A stretch of 64,000 nt of DNA. Origin: Porodaedalea pini (lineage: Eukaryota > Basidiomycota > Agaricomycetes > Hymenochaetales > Hymenochaetaceae). The notes below the pieces were generated by a model. It saw only the letters and a list, made by a program, of their open reading frames with translations, made no database searches and was not told the DNA's origin. Positions 55,768 to 64,000 of the stretch are shown here, in pieces; position 1 is the first letter of the stretch, and every line of letters begins with the position of its first letter. A program made the translations under genes and the position numbers. Location: contig NBAY01000029.1 in NCBI GenBank assembly GCA_002794775.1, positions 124,001-188,000 of the forward strand, read 5' to 3'.

Positions 55768-58700
55768 TTACTTCATATCTCTTTCCTTCAGTGCTTGCTT
55801 GACTAGCATGAGGTTACCGATTGTCCCTGGTTTAAGACTTGAGCGGCGAAGTGCAATAGTATCACGTCCACCAGAAAAGATCCATTCAACTGCAACAGCA
55901 GACCCTACAAAATATTATCTGAGTAGTATAATGAAAAGACATAGATATGACGCACCAGGAATACAATGGATATCATGAGCAAGTTGTGATAGACATGGAA
56001 ATTGAGCACGTCTTGCTGCCCACCACTTGACCAGTTCACCTTCTATCCAAGATCTCTCCAATTTCATTGAGAAATATTCATCAAGTTCATCACTTGCAGA
56101 TGAGGGTGTATCACTGGAGAAAAGTCTTGTGATATCATGCACAACGGTATCCATATCATCTTCATTGACCTTGTGCTGAGGCAAAGCATCTTGTTGAATT
56201 GGAACTATGTATGTTGCATTGAAATGAGCCTCAAGCTCTAGCTTTGAATCATCAATGAGTTGTGAGAGTTGCTTGTTACCCTCTGCATTCTTCTTCATTC
56301 CACTGTATGAAATGCGAGGATCCGACACTAGTTAATTAAGAGTAGTAAGAGTCATAACATATAGAGCAATGAAACAAAACGTACATGAAGCCCATAAATA
56401 ATATGGAGATGCATTGAAGCGATAAAGGTACTCGGCCAGCTTTTGATGAGCGGAAATGAGGCCATTTTTGAGTTGTGGCAGAGCACTATGAGGAATTTCC
56501 TTTATAGATTTACACAAATCATCCTGGAGAAATAGGAAGAACCCATATGTCGATGATAGCATTGGCATCTTAGTTGCTGACATTGCCGTTGTAGTGCGAC
56601 AAAACTGCTGCAACCATTTTGCAACAAGCTCAATAGCTGCCCAGTCTTTTGCGTCAAGTTCATATGTGTGAAACTTGTGTCTTGCACAGAAACTATCAAT
56701 AGCAGATTGAAATCGTAAAGCGCACCCTAAAAGACAGAGATTAATAAAGCATAGACAAGAAAACATTGACACTTGTGTAGCATCTGATGGGTAGATGACC
56801 AGTGTGTTGGAACATCAAGGATAAGCATTAATGACATGCTTTCTTTATTATCGGAGTCCTCCTTCAGTGTTGAGGTAACTTGTGACATCCATTCCTGACA
56901 ACACTGTGGACTTTTTCTGATTATACGAACAACTTGTCAAAGCTGAGGCTTAATCAGTATTGTTCTGCTATGTATATGTTCACTTTCTTACCTTTGCGAC
57001 AGCTGTCAAAACCTCAGTTAAATCATCCAAGTCATTAGCGACATCTTCATAAGTAGCTTTGTCATCTTCATCAGGTGGGTTCACATCATTCTGATAGTTT
57101 CCAGTGTTCTCTGTAACACTCTTCACAGCACCAATAGATTTGAGAAGCTGAATCAAGCTTGATTTAGAATAATAAGCAAATTAGTAAGTAAGTGCATACC
57201 TTCATTGCAGCAAGATGTACAGTGTGTGGCATGCATCGCATGTGAGCTTTCTTTGCTGAGAACTCTACTCCATCAGCATGCATATGTGTCTCCAGATAAC
57301 TGAGCATAGTATCATTATTCATAGCATTATCACAATTAATTGCAATCAGCTATAATATTAATCATTAGCGACGAACAGAAAGCTAACAATAGTAAAACCA
57401 GCACAGAACCTTTGATTTCAGTTCATACTGTTCTAATGTCTCCCAAACAATAGCACCTATATTCTCACCACTGTGCCGTCCTGTAATTTCTTCAAATGTG
57501 ATGAGTTTTTTGCCTACAAGTAATATTAGTTACACATTTTGTGCATTAGATTATCAAGCTTACCTAGTTTCCAGTCATTTGAAATATAATGCATCACAAT
57601 AGCGAGAAATGCATAACCATTACTTGATGACCATGCATCAAGAGAGAGTGCAATCTTTGAGTCAAGTTTCTAGTATGTGCAGCAGTTAAAAATAAAGTAT
57701 AAATGATATAATGGATACAATTCACATACTTTGATCATTTCCTTTGTCTCCTGAAAAGCATCTACTTTCATGTCCTTCACACCACATTTGACTGTATCTG
57801 CAGATGGAATAGCAAGATTCGTTTGTCCCCTATGTGTATAATCCAAGAATTCGCAAAAATGCTGGCCCTCGACTACAGTAAATGGCTGGTCATCAATAAC
57901 AACCCATTTCACTAGATGCCTCTTGAATTCCGCTTGATCCCAGGGTTCCTAAACATAATGTGTACTATCAGAAATTTGCCTGGTAAATAGATCAACATGT
58001 GTATTCTCTTACAGCCATTTTCATAAGTCCTGCGACATGTGCATGTCACGTGAAGTGAGCCGCGTCAGAGCCAAAGTGTTGAAAAATTAGAATGAATGCC
58101 TATTTTCTCTGTGAATTCTGCACAGAACCTGCTCATTAAGTACTCAAAAAAAAGGCACGGTTCTCAGGAGCAGAAATATGTAAAATAGGGAGCAATAAAT
58201 TGACTGTGTAGGTGGGTGGAGATCAAACAAGTGCAGCTGGTCTGTTCTCTCACCCATTTCCACTGAGATTCAAAAATTATAGCTCCCCTACATCTACCTA
58301 TAAAATTCTTTCCTGTGTCTGTAAATTAAGTATATGACTATATCAACATCTCCTGAAAGTTTGAATCCAATCCATTCAGTATTCATGGTCCAGCAGCAAG
58401 ATTTGTGTTCTACTCTGCAAGACCTGTTGTGAGATAAGGAGGGTGGAAAGAGCTTGAAGTAGAACACAAATCTTGCTGCTGGACCATGAATACTGAATGG
58501 ATTGGATTCAAACTTTCAGGAGATGTTGGTATAGTCATATACTTAATTTAAAGACACAGGAAAGAATTTTATAGGTAGATGTAGGGGAGCCATAATTTTT
58601 GAATCTCAGTGGAAATGGGTGAGAGAACAGACCAGCTGCACTTGTTTGATCTCCACCCACCTACACAGTCAATTTATTGCTCCCTATTTTACATATTTCT

Positions 58701-60027
58701 GCTCCTGAGAACCGTGCCTTTTTTTTGAGTACTTAATGAGCAGGTTCTATGCAGAATTCACAGAGAAAATAGGCATTCATTCTAATTTTTCAACACTTTG
58801 GCTCTGATGCGGCTCACTTCACGTGACATGCACGTGTCACAGGACTTATGAAAATGGCTGTAATACTTACCACTTTGATGCCTTGCTGATGCCAAAACAT
58901 TTTGGGTATCTGATTGGCATCAGAATGCTGCCCAATGATCTCACTAAGTTTCTCTTTCGTTGCCACCACTGTTAATAATAATGATATATTCATTTAATCA
59001 ACAAGTATTGTAATCTTGGAAAAGTAAAACTCACATTTACCACTAGTGATAGCTGCTTCATCCTTAGTGGGCAAGCGCTTCTTTGTAACATCATATAGGT
59101 ATTTGTATAGATTGAACAGTTCTGGGTGCTTCTCCAAGTGCTGTCTAAGACCTGTACGCAAATCAGAAACCATATAGCAGTACTAGAATTATGAAACCTG
59201 CCTGTAGCCGTCCCTCGCACCCCTTGACTGATCTTGAATATCTGTGGTGAGAGCCCAAGATGATAATGTGGGCACTTGTAATATGACGCTCCTTCCTCTG
59301 CATTTCCTTGCAAGTCAGCCAACACCTTCTGAAAGAAAAGAAACATTGGATTATTTCCAGGCTATGCATACAGTTAGATGAGAACAAAATATAGTTTACT
59401 AAGCACATACCTTGAATTCCTTCTGTTTTGTAGTAAGCGGACGTTCAATCATTACAACATCATTGTCTTCGGTGTCTTGCTGTGGTGCCAGCTGGGATGA
59501 CGATGTACTCCGACTTGCAACAGCACTCTCTGTAGTTATTTCACCTATCTTCTTTGCTACTGCATGAGGCTTTCCCTCTGACTTTTGGGCCTAATAATGA
59601 CTCATTATTTGAAAATGACTTCATCTGTCTGAAGTATTACATACCTTGTTCTTTCCAGATCGAATTGGCTCAGCAATTCGTGGCAGCTGATGTTCTATCT
59701 CCTAACTTTATAATAAGTAATGTTCTAATGAATTGGAAGAGTGATACATACCTCTTGATCATTGAGCAAGGCCTGAGTTGTTTCCTCCTCATTATATGAA
59801 CTTGACGAAACAGATGAGACAGATATTGGTGGACTTGAAGCTCGAGATTTTGTTTCCGACTGGCATGTATCGTCTGTACAGATCCATTTGTTACCTTCTG
59901 TACTTTCACGCATCTTTGCTGACATGGTACATTTACACAGATTGCAGAGGATGTTGTCTTTGTCAACTTCTTGGTGATGTTTCTGCTTTGCTGTCTTGGG
60001 AGCGATGTCTGCCATGTCGTGATCCAC
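55768..60027 (-). CDS. hAT family transposase, multi-exon, apparently open
   Basis: Starts at ATG 60027 (MDHDMADIAPK). First exons 60027-59752, 59701-59645 and 59590-59411 are in phase (92, 19 and 60 codons) with GT-AG joints; a further donor near 59204 may be GC. A zinc-finger-like region (YYKCPHYHLG...LRQHLEKHPEL) lies near 59280-59110. Downstream exons carry hAT-core segments: QPFTVVEGQHFCEFLDY (57880), ALSLDAWSSSNGYAFLAI (57640), NCDNAMNNDTML, LDVPTHWSSTHQML (56800), then KWWAARRAQFPCLSQLAHD (56015) and the C-terminal dimerisation end EWIFSGGRDTIALRRSSLKP, stop at 55770-55768. I met no in-frame stop in the segments read, unusual in this window. Exon borders between 59400 and 55900 are approximate. 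hAT transposases cut and paste DNA with 8-bp duplications. Confidence 0.8.
58012..58860. mobile_element. TA-flanked palindromic (foldback) element, copy 3
   Basis: 849 bp, TA on both sides (58010-58011, 58861-58862). Inserted in a hAT intron (57949-58870). Removing it with one TA leaves a 71-bp GT-AG intron. Both arms share copy-specific bases not found in copies 1 and 2 (for example cagccatttt / aaaatggctg and ggagcagaaat / atttctgctcc). Confidence 0.92.
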
Positions 60028-60321
60028 CTACAATCTATGCATTCAAAATGTCAAAAGCACTCTTTATAAAATTAAACAAGACTTACAAGAATCAACTGCA
60101 AACACAGGCAAAGCAGGGTGGCTTGAGCTGCAAGGAGGTGGGGAGGAACAAGGTCACCAGGAGAAAAGCCTTATATTAGCCTCAAACTTGAAGCACGCAA
60201 ATTACGATGAAAATTTCATATATTTCTGATCTACTTTCCAACAGTGAAAAATGAACTAAGATACTCAGCCCTGGACTGGTTGTCAGTCAGATATCTATAA
60301 TGGAAAAGATGAAAGAACTTA

Positions 60322-63300
60322 AGGTAGACGAAAGTCAAACTCAACAAGCTGTGACGCATGTGGCACTAACCTCACTTGCCTAATCTGGCTTCACTCAACA
60401 TCAACGAAACTGCCTCTTCAACTGGACACAAGATCAAAATTGAGCCTCACAGAGTTGTTGGGATTGCATTCATCTACAAACCTGTGTTTTTAAATTTTAT
60501 AAATAATAACTTTTGATGATGTTATAAGAAGAAAAAAGTTTTTTTGTTGCAAATGCATCAGATTTTACTTTGCAACAATCTGACAAACTTTTGAAATTTT
60601 GACCACGGAAGTTTGACCGCTCTCGGCTAATTCTATATGACAAATAACTTCCATTTATAGTAGTTTTAGACAATTACTAATTGTGCATATCCTCAGCATT
60701 TTCTCCCCTTCGACACTGCCTTGCCGCAAAAAAGCACTATGCCATGCCGTTCAAACAAGGATTACAACTGGATAAAGAATCTAACAAGCAGAAAGGAGCT
60801 TGTGAGCAGTTCATGATATATTTTGAAACACATACCAACCTGTATTTCCTGTCAGGCTGCAGAACAGGAACCGGTTGAGACAATCTATGTCTCAGATGGC
60901 AGTGTGGACAAGACAGAGCAGCCCAATAGCACAGATGACCACCTTTCAGTATCCAGCCAGGAGTCTGAGGATAGTGACTATGGAGCAGACCTTGACCGAG
61001 CAAGCCTTGTTGATGTTTCGGGTGCTAGGGCCTTCTTCCAGGTGCTTTCAGACAGGCTTGCAGTATGGACTTCTTGTTTGAAGGAGTGAGCCCAACCTTT
61101 CAAATACAACAAAGTTAGTCTGCCATCCCAGAAACCTGCACGTACCATTAGAAATCAGAAAGCAAAGGCGAGGAAGGTGGAGGGGAAACTCCAAAACCAG
61201 GGATTTGCAGACATTTGAAGATTTTTTCAGCCTCAAGTGAAGTCTCAAGCTAGCGGTGCTGAACTTCCAGCCTCTGGTACCAATCTGGCTTCTGTCAATG
61301 AGGAAATTGAGCATGAAGAATGACGTGCTGAGCATCCAGAGAAATGCATGCGGCTGTCCATTCTGGAGGAGGAGGAGGAGGAGGAGAACACATGGTCCTC
61401 CTCAGCTGGTTTCACAGACTCCCTGCGCACTGGCCCCCTTTCACCTGCCATGTTTGCTGGCCATCGACCCAGCACAAGCCCTCAGATGCCTTCTCCAGTC
61501 AACAATAACCACTCGCCGACAGTCTCCACTCGTGCCAGAAACAGTGCCTCTGTCGACAACGCAGACTGCGACTGCACACAGGACACAAATCAGAACCTGC
61601 CTCCCCACCCTCCACTCTGTAGCAACTTTGAGCTCGAGCCGAATCCATTCGAGCAGTCATTCTCCATCTCTTCATCGTCCTCCTTCGCCTCACTCCGCCG
61701 TGCCACCAACCAAAAAAGTAGCAGCAGCAGCAACGACGATGGCAATGGCAACAACGTTGGGCCCTCTCCACCCTCGCCTGAAAAGAAGTCCCCCTCCACC
61801 GTGTTGTCCTTGACCCAGGGGTCCACTCACTTGTGGAAGACATCAATGAGCAATGGATTCGCCCATCCAAACAGCGATGCTGTGAAGCCAACCTTGCCTC
61901 CACTTGCTTTGATCACCTCCCCCTCAGACCCAAGCTATGCATGGTTGTTCTCCTCAGCAGGTCTCACAAACTCCCTGTGCACTGGCCCTCTTTACCCTGC
62001 CATACTCGCTGGCCCACAGACGCAACAATGCGTCGCGTCATCTCAGCCTGCTGCCTCCATTGCCACTCTCACAGCAAACACTGGTTCTTTGCACCCCCCG
62101 CTCTTTGGCTTTGATGCCTCCAGCTCCTTTCGTATGGGTCTCACTCCCTCCACAGGCCTCACGCCCCTTGTTGGTGGGCCAGTCGCATTCCCACCACCAT
62201 CGCCCAACACCACCGCCTTTCTTGCTATGGTCAATTTGGGTGCTGCAGGTAGTGCGGCCGCGGTGACCATCACGCCCAACATGCTCGATGCACTCGCTGG
62301 TGTGCTTCAGCAGTCTACATCTGCAACACTGCAGGTGGGGCAACAATCAAATGGCAGCAATAATCCAGGCACTCCATCATCCTCAATGCAGTCACAGGCT
62401 GTGCTGCAGATGTTTGTCGTTCCGTTGCAGATGGCTGCATCTGCATCAATGACATATCAGAGCGGTCCATTGGCCAATACAGGTAATGCACTCACCGGTG
62501 TGCTTTAGCAGTCTACATCCACGATGTCGCAGCTGGAGGAGGAGGAGGAGGAGGAGGAGGAGGCACAGTCAAATCTGAACCTCAACGAGTGCACGTGACT
62601 GCAGGAGCAGAACCCAGGACTTCTGCAACCTATGATTCAACAGATCACACAGTCAAATCCAAACCATCTGAAGTTCCGTGCTCCTGATCGAAAGGACCCT
62701 GCCCTTGCTGATGCGATATGGTGACTTTATTGCCTATCAAAAGATGAAAGTCTTGACCTCTTTTTTCATGGACGTGTGTCAGGGATGCTTGTCTTTTTGT
62801 GCCTATATACTGAGTACACCGAGTTTGGCTGGGTTGAGGCATCAGTAATGGCAGCAACTGTTGCTGCTGGACGTGGTCCTCACCTGGCATGTTTGCTTCG
62901 AAAATGGGTCCAAGAACATCTTGAAGACCATTGTGTGCTGCCTGTGAACCTGTATGGTGAATGGAAGAGGTCAATAATTCACAATGAGGATTTTGCGAAC
63001 GAAATACATGCTCACCTGCAAAGCCTCAGTAAAAAATACCTCGACCCCCATGACATCCTCTCATATCCCAATCAGCCAGATGTGCTGAAGCGGCTTGGAC
63101 GGTCAAAGCCAGTGACATTGTAAACTGCTCAAACCTGGATGAAAGCCATAGACTATCAGTATGGAAAGGCACCTAGTAGGATGTATGTTGACGGTCATGA
63201 AAGAGAAGATGTAATCCAATATCACCAGGAGATCTTTTTGCCTCTGTGGGCAGAGCTCAAGAAGGAGATGGTATTGGAGGGAGACAATGAAGGAGATCGC

Positions 63301-64000
63301 CAAGGCCGTCTCATTCTCGTCATGCATGATGAATCAACATTTTATGCAAATGATCAAAGGACTTTGAACTGGAGCCATAAATCTACTACTCCTAAACTGC
63401 ACGTTAAGGGAGAAGGAGTATCTATTATGGTTTCTGATTTTTGCACACCTGAGGCAGGATGGTTGAAATCTGCAGATGGGTATGTATTTTCAGCACTTTG
63501 CTTGTACATTTATTGATAATTGGATTCTGTAGCACTTGAGAGGCTCATGTTTATTTCAGAGCAGGTAAAAACTGTGAGGGCTACTTCCAACATGAAGATA
63601 TCATCGAGCAAGTTGACAATGCCATTACAATTTTTGAGGATCGTTTTCTGAATTGCACTGCCCTCTTTGCATTTGACAATGCTACAACTCATCAAAAGCG
63701 CTCAGCTGATGCTCTGTCTGCACGACATATGCCAAAAAATCCCTGCTATTGGAATAGCAAGAAAGCACCAGTAGCTCCTGGAATGTGTCCTGGTCATCAC
63801 AAAGATGGCACTCTGCAATCCTTTTATTTTCCTGATGGGAGATTTAAAGGAACAGCTCAAATTCTTCAGGAGCAAGGTTACAATGTGGATTGCTTAAACT
63901 TGGAATGCAAGAACTTCAAGTGCATGGATACCAGTCCAAATGCATGATGCTGCTGTCAGCGAATTTTATTCAATGAGCCTGACTTCCGTGCACAGAAATC
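60322..64000 (+). mobile_element. IS630/Tc1-mariner-like transposon, 5' part
   Basis: Starts AGGTAGACGAAAGTCAAACT after TA (60320-60321). The terminus matches the ends of the MITE at 52387-53178. It carries a long transposase gene and runs off the window; the 3' end is not seen. Confidence 0.8.
60739..64000 (+). pseudogene. Mariner-like DDE transposase with long Ser/Pro-rich N-terminus (partial)
   Basis: Exon 1 60739-60801 (MPCRSNKDYNW...RKEL), a 54-bp GT-AG intron, then exon 2 from 60856 (AAEQEPVETIYVSDGS). The same frame continues to 62508 despite TGA at 61087-61089, near 61215 (GFADI-stop-RFF, where the family has Arg) and near 61321. The middle, about 61350-62508, is Ser/Pro-rich with an internal duplication (SLRTGPLSPAMFAG / SLCTGPLYPAILAG). 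A CAG-to-TAG change ends it. The conserved part follows: IHNEDFANEIHAHLQSL, TAQTWMKAIDYQYG, YVDGHEREDVIQY, first catalytic Asp in VMHDESTFYAND (63330), a short intron (about 63480-63560), second Asp in FAFDNATTHQK (63675), then CFKC-like LECKNFKCMDTSPNA-stop-CCCQRILFNEPDF. The third catalytic residue lies outside. Several stops mean it is inactive. Confidence 0.85.

Larger units (their letters stand above)
55589..60290 (-). mobile_element. hAT transposon, candidate autonomous copy
   Basis: The left border TAGGGCTCTGCACCG is hAT-like and is followed by repeated atacgg/gtatat words (55600-55730) that look like subterminal transposase sites. The minus-strand transposase fills 60027-55768. The right border is uncertain: AGCCCTG near 60276 could pair with the left end, but no 8-bp duplication supports it, and the next element starts at 60322. 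The palindrome 58012-58860 lies in one intron. Confidence 0.75.

Noticed and set aside
60270..60290. AGCCCTG as the right end of the hAT element
   Set aside because: It could pair with TAGGGCT at 55589, but the flanks do not form an 8-bp duplication (ccgtccat versus gactggtt); left as uncertain.
28600..63990. In-frame TGA codons as selenocysteine or recoding sites
   Set aside because: They fall at Arg positions of sister copies, consistent with CGA-to-TGA mutation; no SECIS-like context and no selenoprotein family.

Overview
This is a transposon-dense stretch of a filamentous fungal genome, most likely an Agaricomycete (Basidiomycota). The evidence is short phase-consistent introns of about 50-80 bp, KDZ (Kyakuja-Dileera-Zisupton) transposase remains, chromodomain Ty3/gypsy elements, a basidiomycete-type IS630/Tc1-mariner-like transposase, and one 10-exon secreted tyrosinase. 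No bacterial or organellar features and no tRNA or rRNA genes were recognised.

Layout. 1-949: 3' end of a chromodomain Ty3/gypsy element (A), inserted in the RNase H region of a second, larger gypsy family (gypsy-2, copy 1, minus strand, 950-8082), which also carries a ~1.1-kb solo LTR in its protease region. Copy 1 abuts gypsy-2 copy 2 (plus strand, 8083-19087). Copy 2 has, between integrase and 3' LTR, an antisense three-exon gene for a Zn2Cys6/coiled-coil protein and two sense ORFs. 20012-20860: first of three ~850-bp TA-flanked palindromes (others at 37189-38038 and 58012-58860). 21.7-32.8 kb: a decayed minus-strand KDZ transposase split by a hAT-like element (22991-24584) and a complete chromovirus (B, 25878-32178, TSD TGATG). 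35335-36018: a hAT-type MITE. 36.9-40.1 kb and 44.3-54.2 kb: two diverged copies of one segment, the second broken by a Harbinger-type MITE, chromovirus C (45596-51833, TSD CATCT) and a mariner-type MITE. Between them lies a CpG-richer island with the tyrosinase gene (41901-43594). 54919-55588: truncated gypsy-2 LTR. 55589-60.3 kb: a hAT element whose multi-exon transposase I could read open in the segments translated. 60322-64000: an IS630/Tc1-mariner-like element with a stop-riddled transposase; the 52.4-kb MITE is its deletion derivative.

Common threads. Nearly every coding retroelement and the mariner-like transposase carry in-frame TGA where the sister copy or the family has Arg, as expected from C-to-T decay at CpG (RIP-like or methylation-driven). 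The tyrosinase is free of this. Chromoviruses A, B and C show a signature expected of Tf1/Maggy-type self-priming. Empty-site paralogues or target duplications fix the boundaries of most insertions, so the insertion history can be read directly.
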